A stretch of DNA of 64,000 nucleotides from JAKFDI01 sp044508835 (lineage in GTDB: Bacteria; Pseudomonadota; Gammaproteobacteria; Burkholderiales; Burkholderiaceae_C). The notes beneath the pieces are model-generated. The model saw only the letters and a program-made list of their open reading frames with translations, had not been told where the DNA came from and made no database searches. Below are positions 34,818-43,905 of the stretch, piece by piece. The stretch is taken from contig JBIQHD010000023.1 of the NCBI GenBank assembly GCA_044508835.1, positions 1-64,000 of the forward strand, read 5' to 3'. The position numbers were made by a program, and so were the translations under genes. How positions within the stretch are numbered: the first letter of the stretch is position 1; the number at the start of each line of letters is the position of its first letter.

Positions 34818-35945
34818 ATGGATTTCGATTTCACCGACGACCAGGAATCCCTGCGCGACGCCGTGCGCCGCTGGGTGGACAAGGGCTTCGGCTTCGAGCG
34901 CCGCCACCAGCTCGCCAAGGCCGGCGGCGCGACGCGCGCGGTCTACGCCGAGCTGGCGGAGCTGGGCCTCACGGGCCTGGCCGTGCCGGAGGCGCACGGC
35001 GGCATGGGCTTCGGCGCCGTCGAGGCGATGGTGGTGATGGAAGAGCTCGGCCGCGGGCTGGTGAACGCGCCCTTCGCGCAGGCGGCCCTGGTCGCGCCGG
35101 CGCTGCTGGCGGCCGCACCGCAGGAACTGCAGGCGCAGTGGCTGCCGAAGATCGCCGACGCCTCGGCGCTGGTGGTGCTGGCGCACCAGGAGCGGCGCGC
35201 TCGCTACCGGCTGAACCACGTGACGACGCGCGCCGCGAAGAACGGCGCAGGCTGGTCGCTGAACGGCGAGAAGAGCGTCGTGCCCGCCGGCGACGAGGCC
35301 GATGCCTTCCTCGTGCCGGCCCGCATCGGCGGGGCGGACGACGACACGGCCGGCATCGGCCTCTTCCTCGTCGAGAAGGCCGCAGCCAAGGTGCGCGGCT
35401 ACCCGACGCAGGACGGCGCGCGCGCCGCCGAGGTCGCGCTCTCGAACGCCGCGGCCACGCTCGTCGCCGAAAACGGCTTCGCCGCGCTCGAAGCCGCGGT
35501 GGACACCGGCATCGCCGCCCTGTGTGCCGAAGGCGTGGGCGCGATGGACCGGCTGCTGGCGATGACCGTCGAGTACATGAACACGCGCCGCCAGTTCGGC
35601 GTGCCGATCGCCAGCTTCCAGGCGCTGCGCCACCGCGTGGCCGACATGAAGATGCAGCTCGAGCTGGCGCGCTCGATGAGCTACTTCGCCACGCTCAACC
35701 TCGGCGAGCCGGCCGAGACGCGCCGCCGCGCGCTGGCCCAGGCCAAGTACCAGCTCGGCGCGGCCATCCGCTTCGTCGGCCAGCAGGCGGTGCAGCTGCA
35801 CGGCGGCATCGGCGTGACGGACGAGTACGCCGGCAGCCACTACTTCAAGCGGCTGACCATGATCGACCTCGCGTTCGGCGACACGCTGCATCAACTGGGT
35901 GAGGTGTCGGCCCGCATGACGGACGAAGCGGGCGTGTTTGTATGA
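34818..35945 (+). CDS. Acyl-CoA dehydrogenase family protein, second subunit type
   Basis: The 375-residue protein starts MDFDFTDDQESLRDAVRR and ends with the family region QAVQLHGGIGVTDEYAGSHYFKRL near residue 317. The usual N-domain FAD-contact sequence is less typical than in its neighbour: the section around residue 125-145 reads HQERRARYRLNHVTTRAAKN. This asymmetry fits a heteromeric partner, with one subunit catalytically stronger. A post-stop hairpin repeat starts at the base after its TGA. Confidence 0.88.
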   Translation: MDFDFTDDQESLRDAVRRWVDKGFGFERRHQLAKAGGATRAVYAELAELGLTGLAVPEAHGGMGFGAVEAMVVMEELGRGLVNAPFAQAALVAPALLAAAPQELQAQWLPKIADASALVVLAHQERRARYRLNHVTTRAAKNGAGWSLNGEKSVVPAGDEADAFLVPARIGGADDDTAGIGLFLVEKAAAKVRGYPTQDGARAAEVALSNAAATLVAENGFAALEAAVDTGIAALCAEGVGAMDRLLAMTVEYMNTRRQFGVPIASFQALRHRVADMKMQLELARSMSYFATLNLGEPAETRRRALAQAKYQLGAAIRFVGQQAVQLHGGIGVTDEYAGSHYFKRLTMIDLAFGDTLHQLGEVSARMTDEAGVFV

Positions 35946-36022
35946 CCCCCCCTACGCGCTTCGCGCGCCCCCCAGGGGGCACACCGGCGGACCGGCAGAG
36001 CCGGCTCCGCGGTGTCGCTTGG
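35946..36022 (+). repeat. Post-stop composite hairpin repeat, copy 3
   Basis: The element starts immediately after TGA with CCCCCCTACGCGCTTCGCGC, continues CCCCCCAGGGGGCACACC and ends in the second hairpin CCGGCAGAGCCGG-CTCCGCGGTGTCGCTTGG. A GTG inside its tail opens the next frame at 36012 but is more likely repeat sequence than a start codon. Confidence 0.85.
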
Positions 36023-36050
36023 GAATGCCGTCGATGATGTGCTGTCGCAG

Positions 36051-37043
36051 ATGAGCGCAGGCTCGATCATTGACGTGCCCGGCCTGTCGGTCGGGCACTT
36101 CACCGACACGCGCCGCCCCACCGGCTGCACGGTGGTGCTTGCGCCCGAGGGCACGGTCGGCGGCGTGGACGTGCGCGGCGCGGCGCCCGGCACGCGCGAG
36201 ACCGACCTGCTCTCGCCGTGGAACACCGTCGACACCGTGCATGCCGTGGTGCTGGCCGGCGGCAGCGCCTTCGGGCTCGACTCGGCCAGCGGCGTGATGC
36301 GCTGGCTGGCCGGGCGCGGCACCGGCCTCGCGGTCGGGAAGGCGCGCGTGCCCATCGTGCCGGCGGCCATCCTGTTCGATCTCTACGGCGGCGACCTGTC
36401 GGTGTGGCCCGACGCCGCCGCCGGCTACGCCGCCTGCGAGGCCGCGCGGCCCACGCCGCCGGCCGAGGGCAGCGTCGGCGCGGGCGCCGGCGCGCTGGTG
36501 GGCAAGCTCTTCGGCCTGCACCGCGCCATGAAGGGCGGCATCGGCAGCGCCTCGGTGCGCGCGCACGGCGTGACGGTGGCCGCGCTCGTGGCCGTCAACG
36601 CGGTGGGCGACGTGCTGGACCCGCGCACCGGCGCGCTCGTCGCCGGCGCGCGCAGCGAGGACGGCCGCACGCTGCACGGCACGGCGCAGGCCCTGCTGCG
36701 CGGCGAAGCGCCCGGCCCGCTGGAACCGGCGGGCGCCACCACCATCGGCGTGATCGCCACCGACGCGCGGCTGTCCAAGGCCGAGGGCTGCAGGCTCGCG
36801 CAGATGGCGCACGACGGCCTCGCGCGCAGCATCAACCCGGTGCATACCGCGTCCGACGGGGACACGCTGTTCACGCTCGCCACCGGCGGCAGCGGGCGCG
36901 CGCCGCACCTCACCGTGCTGGGCACGCTGGCTGCCGAGGTGACGGCGCAGGCCGTGCTGCGCGCCGTGCGCGCGGCGCGAACGGTCACCGACGCGGCGGG
37001 CCGCGTCTTCCCTTCGGCCCACGACTTTCCCCCTTCGCCTTGA
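36051..37043 (+). CDS. P1 family peptidase (DmpA/L-aminopeptidase-D-esterase type)
   Basis: The 330-residue protein belongs to the self-processing N-terminal nucleophile family that includes DmpA and BapA. Seen are IDVPGLSVGHFTD at residues 6-18, VVLAGGSAFGLDSASGVMRW near residue 67, and the likely processing/nucleophile block ATTIGVIATDARLSKAEG near residue 229. The start at 36051 avoids the preceding repeat; a GTG at 36012 would place 13 residues inside it. Specificity may be for N-terminal L-residues or beta-peptides. Confidence 0.87.
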   Translation: MSAGSIIDVPGLSVGHFTDTRRPTGCTVVLAPEGTVGGVDVRGAAPGTRETDLLSPWNTVDTVHAVVLAGGSAFGLDSASGVMRWLAGRGTGLAVGKARVPIVPAAILFDLYGGDLSVWPDAAAGYAACEAARPTPPAEGSVGAGAGALVGKLFGLHRAMKGGIGSASVRAHGVTVAALVAVNAVGDVLDPRTGALVAGARSEDGRTLHGTAQALLRGEAPGPLEPAGATTIGVIATDARLSKAEGCRLAQMAHDGLARSINPVHTASDGDTLFTLATGGSGRAPHLTVLGTLAAEVTAQAVLRAVRAARTVTDAAGRVFPSAHDFPPSP

Positions 37044-37059
37044 AGCACCAGGAGCGCCC

Positions 37060-38451
37060 ATGCCCCCTTCGTTCGATCGCCGCACCGCGCTGGCCGCGCT
37101 GGCATCCGGCGCGTTGCTCAGCGCCTGCGGCAGCATGACGCCTGCCACCGGCCCGGCGCCGGCCCATCCGCCCATCGTCTTCGTGCACGGCAACGGCGAC
37201 ACCGCCGCGCTGTGGATCACCACGCTGTGGCGCTTCGAGAGCAACGGCTGGCCGCGCGAGCGCCTGCATGCCGTCGACATCCACTACCCCGCGGCGCGCA
37301 GCGACGACGCCAGGCCGCAGGCCGGGCGCAGCTCCACCGCCGAGGCGATGCAACACCTCGCCGCCGAGGTGGAGCGGGTGCTCGCCGCCACCGGCGCGCC
37401 GAAGGTCGTGCTGGTGGGCAGCTCGCGCGGCGGCTACGCGATCCGCAACTACATCGCCCACGGCGGCGCGGCCAGGGTGTCGCATGCGGTGCTGTGCGGC
37501 ACGCCCAACCACGGCGTGTGGGCCAACGCGGGCTTCCAGCCGGGCAGCGAATTCAACGGCGCCGGCGCCTTCCTGCGCGGGCTGAACGCGCCCCAGGGCC
37601 CCGAGGGCAACGAGGTCACGCCCGGTGTGAAGTGGCTGACGCTGCGCTCGGACCGCAACGACAAGTACGCCCAGCCCGACGGCCAGTGGATCGGCGCGCC
37701 GGGCCAGCCCACCGGCGTGAGCTTCGACGGCCCGGCGCTCAAGGGCGCGACCAACGAGGTCATCGCCAACGCCGACCACCGCGAGGTGGCGTTCGGGCCG
37801 CAGGCCTTCGCCCACGCCTTCCGCTTCATCACCGGGCGCGAGCCGGCCACGACCGCCATCGCGCCCGAGGCGGCCGTCGTGCTCGATGGCAAGGTCTCGG
37901 GCGTCGGCGTGGGCAACGACCCGAAGACGGGCAGCGACCCGAGCAACCTGCCGCTGGACGGCGCCACGGTCGAAGTGCACGCGGTGGACCCGGCCACGGG
38001 CGAGCGCCGCGCCACGGTGCACCGCCAGACCATCGACGCCGACGGCCGCTGGGGGCCGTTCAACGCCGACCCGAAGGCCGCCTACGAATTCGTGGTCAGC
38101 GCGCCCGGCTACGCCACGACGCACATCTACCGCTCGCCCTTCCCGCGCTCGTCGGACCTCGTGAACCTGCGCGCGCGCACCCTCTCCGAGGCCGACCGCA
38201 AGGCCCGCGCGGTGGTGGTCCTCGACCGCCCGCGCGGCTACTTCGGCGTGCCGCGCGACGAGATCAGCCTCGACGGCAAGAGTCCGCCGGCCGGCATCCC
38301 CGCGGGGGTGGCCGGCATGTCGAGCGCGACGGTGCGGCTGGCCGACGGCGTGGGCCGCGCGGTCGCGGGCGCCTTCAACGGCGAGCGCATCGTCGGGCGC
38401 GCCTGGCCGGTGGCCGGCGACGAGCTGACCATCCTCGAGCTGACGTACTGA
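37060..38451 (+). CDS. Alpha/beta hydrolase lipoprotein
   Basis: The 463-residue protein carries an RR-containing N terminus (FDRRTALAALASG) and a lipobox (LLSACGS, cysteine near residue 24), so it is probably a membrane lipoprotein. The hydrolase core has VFVHGNGD near residue 46 and the nucleophile elbow VGSSRGGYA near residue 122. The C-terminal half (about 290-460) contains beta-sandwich-like carboxypeptidase-regulatory segments such as DGATVEVHAVDPATG. Esterase/lipase or polyester depolymerase activity is possible; the substrate is not clear. Confidence 0.78.
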   Translation: MPPSFDRRTALAALASGALLSACGSMTPATGPAPAHPPIVFVHGNGDTAALWITTLWRFESNGWPRERLHAVDIHYPAARSDDARPQAGRSSTAEAMQHLAAEVERVLAATGAPKVVLVGSSRGGYAIRNYIAHGGAARVSHAVLCGTPNHGVWANAGFQPGSEFNGAGAFLRGLNAPQGPEGNEVTPGVKWLTLRSDRNDKYAQPDGQWIGAPGQPTGVSFDGPALKGATNEVIANADHREVAFGPQAFAHAFRFITGREPATTAIAPEAAVVLDGKVSGVGVGNDPKTGSDPSNLPLDGATVEVHAVDPATGERRATVHRQTIDADGRWGPFNADPKAAYEFVVSAPGYATTHIYRSPFPRSSDLVNLRARTLSEADRKARAVVVLDRPRGYFGVPRDEISLDGKSPPAGIPAGVAGMSSATVRLADGVGRAVAGAFNGERIVGRAWPVAGDELTILELTY

Positions 38452-38476
38452 CGGCGCACCGACCCATGGCCGCATC

Positions 38477-39208
38477 GTGAGCCGCGCCGGCACCGTCCGC
38501 CTCGCGCAGGCGCTCTTCACCCAGGGCTTCGGCACGCGGCGCGAGTGCGAGGCACTGGTCCTGCACGGCCTGGTCGAGCATGCCGGCCGGGTGGTCGACG
38601 ACCCCGGCGCCGAGCTGCCGGCCGACGGCCTGGTGCTGCGCGTGCAGGGGCAGGACTGGCCGTACTTCGCGAAGGCGCTGGTGATGCTGCACAAGCCGGC
38701 CGGCTACGAGTGCTCGCAGAAGCCCCGGCACCACCCGAGCGTGATGACGCTGCTGCCGCCGCCGCTGCGCCGGCGCAACGTGCAGCCGGTGGGCCGGCTC
38801 GACGAGGACACCACCGGCCTGCTGCTGCTCACCGACGACGGCGCGCTGATCCACCGCCTCACCTCGCCGAAGCATCACGTGCCCAAGGTGTACGAGGCGG
38901 GGTGCAAGCACCCGGTGGACGCGGCGCAGGTGGCACAGCTGCTCGCCGGCGTGACGCTGCTGGACGACCCCGCGCCGGTGCGCGCCGCCGGGGCCGAGGC
39001 CACCGGCGAGCGCGCCGACGGCCTGCACGGCCTGCGCCTCGTGCTCACCGAGGGCAAGTACCACCAGGTCAAGCGCATGGTGGCGGCCGCGGGCAACCGG
39101 GTCGAAGCGCTGCACCGCAGCGCCTTCGGCGCGCTGGAGCTGCCGGCCGGCCTGGCGCCGGGCCAATGGCGCTGGCTGGAGGGCCCGCAGGCGCTCGCGG
39201 CTCGATAA
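38477..39208 (+). CDS. rsuA: 16S rRNA pseudouridine synthase, RsuA family
   Basis: The 243-residue protein has an N-terminal S4-like region (about residues 1-50, FTQGFGTRRECEALVLHGLV). The RsuA/RluB/E/F catalytic domain follows, with the catalytic aspartate in VGRLDEDTTGLLLLTDDG near residue 107 and KYHQVKRMVAAAGNRV near residue 195. RsuA modifies U516 of 16S rRNA. The start is GTG at 38477. Confidence 0.88.
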   Translation: MSRAGTVRLAQALFTQGFGTRRECEALVLHGLVEHAGRVVDDPGAELPADGLVLRVQGQDWPYFAKALVMLHKPAGYECSQKPRHHPSVMTLLPPPLRRRNVQPVGRLDEDTTGLLLLTDDGALIHRLTSPKHHVPKVYEAGCKHPVDAAQVAQLLAGVTLLDDPAPVRAAGAEATGERADGLHGLRLVLTEGKYHQVKRMVAAAGNRVEALHRSAFGALELPAGLAPGQWRWLEGPQALAAR

Positions 39209-39218
39209 TCAGGCCCTT

Positions 39219-40181
39219 ATGCAGGTCTTCCGCGGCTTCCAGCATCCCGGCATCGCACCCGCCTGTGCGCTCACCATCGGCAACTTCGACGGCGTGCACC
39301 GCGGCCACCAGGCCATGCTCGCGCTGCTGCGCAGCGAGGCCCAGCACCGCGGCCTGCCGAGCTGCGTGATGACCTTCGAGCCGCATCCGCGCGACCACTT
39401 CGCGCGCGTGCTGAACAAGCCCGAGCTGGCGCCTTCGCGCATCGCCACGCTGCGCGACAAGCTGAGCGAGCTCGAGCGCTGCGGCATCGACCAGGTGGTG
39501 GTGCTGCGCTTCGACGCGCGCCTGGCCTCGCTGCCTCCGCAGGACTTCATCGACCGCGTGCTGCTCGAAGGGCTGCACGCGCGCTACGTGCTCGTCGGCG
39601 ACGACTTCCGCTTCGGCGCCCGGCGCGCCGGCGACTACGCCATGCTCGACGCCGCCGGCCAGCGCGCCGGCTTCGACGTGGCCCGCATGCTGAGCTACGA
39701 GGTGCGCGGGCTGCGCGTGTCCAGCTCGGCCGTGCGCGAGGCGCTGGCCGCGGGCGACATGGCGCAGGCGGCCACGCTGCTCGGGCGCAGCTATTCGGTC
39801 AGCGGCCACGTGCTGCACGGCGCCAAGCTCGGGCGCGAGCTGGGCTTTCCCACGCTCAACCTGCGCTTCGGCCACGCCAACCCGGCCGCCGGCGGCATCT
39901 ACGTGGTGCGGGTGCACGGGCTGGCCGAGCGGGTGCTCGACGGCGTCGCCAGCCTCGGCGTGCGCCCGACGATCCAGGACAGCGGCCGCGTGCTGCTCGA
40001 GACCCACTGCCTCGACTGGCCGGCCTCGCTGGGCGCCGACGGCGGCTACGGCCGCTGCATCCGCGTCGAATTGCTGCACAAGCTGCACGACGAGCTGCGC
40101 TACGAATCGCTGGACGCGCTGCGCCGGGGCATCGCCCGCGACGAGGCCGACGCGCGCGCCTGGTTCGCCGCGCAGCGCTGA
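39219..40181 (+). CDS. ribF: Bifunctional riboflavin kinase/FAD synthetase
   Basis: The 320-residue enzyme phosphorylates riboflavin and adenylates FMN. The N-terminal nucleotidyltransferase has IGNFDGVHRGHQAML near residue 20 and VLVGDDFRFGARRAGD near residue 127. Residues SSSAVREALAAGDM near 172 lead into the riboflavin kinase domain, with GAKLGRELGFPTLNL near residue 206. It starts the ribF-sodC-ileS-lspA block. Confidence 0.95.
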   Translation: MQVFRGFQHPGIAPACALTIGNFDGVHRGHQAMLALLRSEAQHRGLPSCVMTFEPHPRDHFARVLNKPELAPSRIATLRDKLSELERCGIDQVVVLRFDARLASLPPQDFIDRVLLEGLHARYVLVGDDFRFGARRAGDYAMLDAAGQRAGFDVARMLSYEVRGLRVSSSAVREALAAGDMAQAATLLGRSYSVSGHVLHGAKLGRELGFPTLNLRFGHANPAAGGIYVVRVHGLAERVLDGVASLGVRPTIQDSGRVLLETHCLDWPASLGADGGYGRCIRVELLHKLHDELRYESLDALRRGIARDEADARAWFAAQR

Positions 40182-40253
40182 CGACCGGGCCGGCCGGCAT
40201 GCGGCTTGCCGGCATGCCGAACGTCCATCGAACGAACGCCGCAAGGAGCCGCC

Positions 40254-40811
40254 ATGATCCGCCGCACCTCTTTCGTCCTGGCCGCCGCCGCCCTCCTCGC
40301 CGCCTGCGGCAGCCCCTCGCGCAACGACGGGCCCGTGGCGCTGGCCGAGCTGCAGCCGACCACCGGCCAGACCGCCCAGGGCTCGGTCTGGCTGGTCCAG
40401 AAGCGCGACTACGTCGCCGTGCACGCGCGGGTCAAGGGCCTGAAGCCGGGCAGCGAGCACGGCTTCCACATCCACGAGAACGGCGACTGCTCCGACAACG
40501 GCAACGCCGCCGGCGGGCACTTCAACCCGGCCGGCGCGCCCCACGGCGCGGTGACCGGCCCGCACCACCTCGGCGACATGCCCTCGCTGCGCGCCGACGC
40601 CGGCGGCGAGGCCGAGTACCAGTACGACATCCGCGGCGTGCTGATGAGCGGCGGCGCAGGCGACCTCATGGGCAAGGCCGCGGTCGTGCACGCCAACCCC
40701 GACGACTACGCCACCCAGCCCTCGGGCAACTCGGGCGCGCGCATCGCCTGCGGCGTGATCCTCGCGCCCATCGGCGGCGCCGGCCCGCGCTTCCCGCCCT
40801 CGAAGATGTAG
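40254..40811 (+). CDS. sodC: Cu/Zn superoxide dismutase, lipoprotein type
   Basis: The 185-residue periplasmic enzyme disproportionates superoxide. The signal peptide ends at a lipobox (LLAACGS, cysteine 18). Copper ligands are in HGFHIHENGDC near residue 79, and copper/zinc ligands follow in GGHFNPAGAPHG near residue 97 and GPHHLGDMPSL. The C-terminal disulfide partner is in GARIACGVI. The start at 40254 has AGGAG upstream. Its position between ribF and ileS is unusual for this conserved block. Confidence 0.93.
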   Translation: MIRRTSFVLAAAALLAACGSPSRNDGPVALAELQPTTGQTAQGSVWLVQKRDYVAVHARVKGLKPGSEHGFHIHENGDCSDNGNAAGGHFNPAGAPHGAVTGPHHLGDMPSLRADAGGEAEYQYDIRGVLMSGGAGDLMGKAAVVHANPDDYATQPSGNSGARIACGVILAPIGGAGPRFPPSKM

Positions 40812-40835
40812 GCGCGGCCGGCGCGGGGCGGCCGG

Positions 40836-40841
40836 TAGAAT
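40836..40841 (+). promoter_or_regulatory. Candidate -10 element of the ileS leader
   Basis: TAGAAT lies 9 bp before the ATG of the short leader frame. A transcript starting the usual distance downstream would begin at or next to that ATG. No convincing -35 element is seen. Confidence 0.4.
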
Positions 40842-40849
40842 CGGCGCCC

Positions 40850-40930
40850 ATGTCCATGCGATCCGTCCGCCCGACCTCGCCGCGCTGGCACACCGCCACG
40901 CGCCGCCAGACGACGCGCGACCGAATTTGA
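40850..40930 (+). CDS. Putative 26-residue leader peptide upstream of ileS
   Basis: The short frame encodes MSMRSVRPTSPRWHTATRRQ followed by TTRDRI. It contains seven arginines, and the single isoleucine is the last codon before TGA. The stop codon is 6 bp before a strong intrinsic terminator that precedes ileS. The arrangement (short ORF, terminator, aminoacyl-tRNA synthetase gene) resembles transcription attenuation. The peptide is not a recognised family and could be chance coding. Confidence 0.4.
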   Translation: MSMRSVRPTSPRWHTATRRQTTRDRI

Positions 40931-40936
40931 CGCACG

Positions 40937-40962
40937 CGGCCCGACCCCACTCGGGCCGTTTT
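40937..40962 (+). terminator. Intrinsic terminator/attenuator in the ileS leader
   Basis: CGGCCCGA (40937-40944) pairs perfectly with TCGGGCCG (40951-40958) around a 6-base loop, followed directly by TTTT. It is about 90 bp upstream of the ileS start and just after the leader frame. An upstream GCCCGA at 40869-40874 could pair with the 3' arm instead, which would be a possible antiterminator. Confidence 0.75.
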
Positions 40963-41052
40963 CACTTGCGTCGCCCCGCCGTCCGGGGCCTTCGAATCCG
41001 CCGGGCGCCGCGTCCGGCCTCCCTGCGCGGGAACGCGCCCTTCGAGAACCAC

Positions 41053-43905
41053 ATGTCCACCGACAAGACCGCTTCCGGCACCGACTACCGCGCGACGCTG
41101 AACCTGCCCGACACGCCCTTCCCGATGCGCGGCGACCTGTCCAAGCGCGAACCCGGCTGGGTCGAGGCCTGGGACGAGCAGGGCATCTACAAGCGCCTGC
41201 GCGAGGCGCGCTGCGGCGCGCCCAAGTTCATCCTGCACGACGGCCCGCCGTATGCGAACGGCACCATCCACATGGGCCACGCCGTCAACAAGATCCTGAA
41301 GGACATGATCGTCAAGGCGCGCCAGCTCGCGGGCCTGGACGCGATGTACGTGCCCGGCTGGGACTGCCACGGCCTGCCGATCGAGAACGCGATCGAGAAG
41401 AAGTACGGCCGCAACCTCAGCCGCGACGACATGCAGGCCAGGAGCCGCGCCTACGCCACCGAGCAGATCGCGCTGCAGATGGGCGACTTCAAGCGCCTGG
41501 GCGTGCTGGGCCAGTGGGACAGGCCCTACCGCACCATGGACTTCGCCAACGAGGCGGGCGAGCTGCGCGCCTTCAAGCGCGTGATCGAGCGCGGCTTCGT
41601 CTATCGCGGGCTGAAGCCCGTGTACTGGTGCTTCGACTGCGGCTCGTCGCTGGCCGAGTTCGAGATCGAGTACGCCGACAAGAAGAGCCAGACGCTGGAC
41701 GTGGGCTTCCTCTGTGCCGAGCCGCAGAGGCTGGCCGCGGCCTTCGGCCTGCCGGCGCTGGCCAAGGACGCCTTCGCGGTCATCTGGACCACCACCGCCT
41801 GGACCATCCCCGCCAACCAGGCGCTGAACCTGAACCCGGCGCTCGACTACGCGCTGGTCGACACCGAGCGCGGCCTGCTGCTGCTGGCCGCCTCGCTGGT
41901 GGACCAGTGCCTGGCGCGCTACGGCCTCGCGGGCACGGTGCTCGCCACCACGCGGGGCGAGGCGCTGGGCGGCATCCCGTTCCGCCATCCGCTCGCGCAC
42001 GTCGACCCGGGCTACGACCGCCTGAGCCCCATCTACCTGGCCGACTACGCCACCGCCGACGACGGCACCGGCATCGTGCACTCCTCGCCCGCCTACGGCC
42101 TGGACGACTTCAACGCCTGCGTCGCGCACGGCCTCGGCTACGACGACATCCTCAACCCGGTGCAGGGCAATGGCAGCTACGCGGGCGACTTCCCGCTCTT
42201 CGGCGGGCAGAACATCTGGAAGGCGGTGCCGGCCATCATCGACACGCTGAAGCAGGCCGGCCGCCTCTTCGCCACCGAGACCATCACCCACAGCTATCCG
42301 CATTGCTGGCGACACAAGTCACCCGTGATCTACCGCGCGGCGGCGCAGTGGTTCGTGCGCATGGACGAGGGCGAAGGCGTCTTCACCAAGGACAAGGCAC
42401 CGAAGACGCTGCGCCAGATGGCGCTGGACGCCATCGACCAGACCGGCTTCTACCCCGAGAACGGCCGCGCCCGCCTGCGCGACATGATCGCCAACCGGCC
42501 CGACTGGTGCATCAGCCGCCAGCGCAGCTGGGGCGTGCCCATCCCGTTCTTCCTGCACAAGGACACGGGCGAGCTGCATCCGCGCACGATGGAGATCCTC
42601 GACCAGGCGGCCAGCATCGTCGAGCAGGGCGGCATCGAGGCCTGGAGCCGCGTCACCGCGGAAGAGATCCTCGGCGCCGGGGACGCGCCGCACTACACCA
42701 AGAGCAGCGACATCCTCGAGGTGTGGTTCGATTCGGGCTCGACCTTCTGGCACGTGCTGCGCGGCACCCACCCCGACAACCACCACGAGACCGGCCCCGA
42801 GGCCGACCTCTACCTCGAAGGCCACGACCAGCACCGCGGCTGGTTCCATTCCTCGCTGCTGCTGGCCTGCGCCATCGAGGGCCGCGCGCCCTACCGCGGC
42901 CTGCTGACGCACGGCTTCACCGTCGACAGCCAGGGCCGCAAGATGAGCAAGAGCCTGGGCAACGGCATCGAGCCGCAGGCGGTGAGCAGCAAGCTCGGGG
43001 CCGAGATCGTGCGGCTGTGGGTGGCGGCCAGCGACTACTCGGGCGACATCGCCGGCGACGACAAGATCCTCGCGCGCGTGGTCGACGCCTACCGGCGCAT
43101 CCGCAACACGCTGCGCTTCATGCTGGCCAACACCAGCGACTTCGATCCCGCCGAGGACGCGGTGCCGCTCGCCGAGCTGCTGGAGATCGACCGCTACGCG
43201 CTCGCGCGCGCCGCGCAGTTCCAGGCCGAGGTGCTGGCGCACTACGAGGTCTACGAGTTCCACCCGGTGGTCGCCAAGCTGCAGGTCTACTGCAGCGAGG
43301 ACCTGGGCGCCTTCTGGCTCGACGTGCTGAAGGACCGGCTCTACACCACCGCGCCGACCTCGCACGCGCGCCGCTCCGCACAGACGGCGCTGTGGCACGT
43401 TACGCACGCCATGCTGCGCTGGATGGCCCCCTTCCTCAGCTTCACCGCCGAGGAGGCGTGGCAGGTGCTCGCGCCCGGGCAGTCGCCGTCGATCTTCACC
43501 GAGACCTACGTCGACGCCGCCGCCTGGGCCGACGAGGCGCTGCTCGCCAAGTGGGGCCGCATCCGCGAACTGCGCGAGGCGGTGAACAAGGAGATCGAGG
43601 CCGTGCGAAGCGAGGGCCGCGTGGGCTCGTCGCTGCAGGCCGAGGTGGCCATTGCCGCGCCGGCGGATCTCGGCGCCGTGCTCGCCTCGCTCGGCGACGA
43701 CCTGAAGTTCGTCACCATCACCTCGAAGGCGCTGCTGTCGCAGGCGGCGGAATTGGGCATCACCGTCACGCCCTCGTCCGCGCCCAAGTGCGAACGCTGC
43801 TGGCACTACCGCGAGGACGTGGGCGCCGACGCGGCGCATCCGACGATCTGCGGGCGCTGCACGAGCAACCTCTTCGGCGCCGGCGAAGCGCGCACGGTGG
43901 CCTGA
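41053..43905 (+). CDS. ileS: Isoleucyl-tRNA synthetase
   Basis: The 950-residue class I enzyme charges tRNA-Ile. The HIGH motif appears as HMGH near residue 75, with PPYANGTIHMGHAVNK. The KMSKS loop is GRKMSKSLGN near residue 635, and the editing domain (about 200-400) contains the TTTAWTIPANQALN block. C-terminal zinc-binding cysteines are in CERCW and CGRC near residues 913-936. The start is the first ATG with the family N terminus (TDYRATLNLPDTPFPMRG). The stop shares one base with the lspA start. Confidence 0.97.
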   Translation: MSTDKTASGTDYRATLNLPDTPFPMRGDLSKREPGWVEAWDEQGIYKRLREARCGAPKFILHDGPPYANGTIHMGHAVNKILKDMIVKARQLAGLDAMYVPGWDCHGLPIENAIEKKYGRNLSRDDMQARSRAYATEQIALQMGDFKRLGVLGQWDRPYRTMDFANEAGELRAFKRVIERGFVYRGLKPVYWCFDCGSSLAEFEIEYADKKSQTLDVGFLCAEPQRLAAAFGLPALAKDAFAVIWTTTAWTIPANQALNLNPALDYALVDTERGLLLLAASLVDQCLARYGLAGTVLATTRGEALGGIPFRHPLAHVDPGYDRLSPIYLADYATADDGTGIVHSSPAYGLDDFNACVAHGLGYDDILNPVQGNGSYAGDFPLFGGQNIWKAVPAIIDTLKQAGRLFATETITHSYPHCWRHKSPVIYRAAAQWFVRMDEGEGVFTKDKAPKTLRQMALDAIDQTGFYPENGRARLRDMIANRPDWCISRQRSWGVPIPFFLHKDTGELHPRTMEILDQAASIVEQGGIEAWSRVTAEEILGAGDAPHYTKSSDILEVWFDSGSTFWHVLRGTHPDNHHETGPEADLYLEGHDQHRGWFHSSLLLACAIEGRAPYRGLLTHGFTVDSQGRKMSKSLGNGIEPQAVSSKLGAEIVRLWVAASDYSGDIAGDDKILARVVDAYRRIRNTLRFMLANTSDFDPAEDAVPLAELLEIDRYALARAAQFQAEVLAHYEVYEFHPVVAKLQVYCSEDLGAFWLDVLKDRLYTTAPTSHARRSAQTALWHVTHAMLRWMAPFLSFTAEEAWQVLAPGQSPSIFTETYVDAAAWADEALLAKWGRIRELREAVNKEIEAVRSEGRVGSSLQAEVAIAAPADLGAVLASLGDDLKFVTITSKALLSQAAELGITVTPSSAPKCERCWHYREDVGADAAHPTICGRCTSNLFGAGEARTVA

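Noticed and set aside
36012..36050. GTG start of the P1 peptidase at 36012
   Set aside because: The codon is part of the tail of the post-stop repeat; ATG 36051 gives the normal family N terminus.
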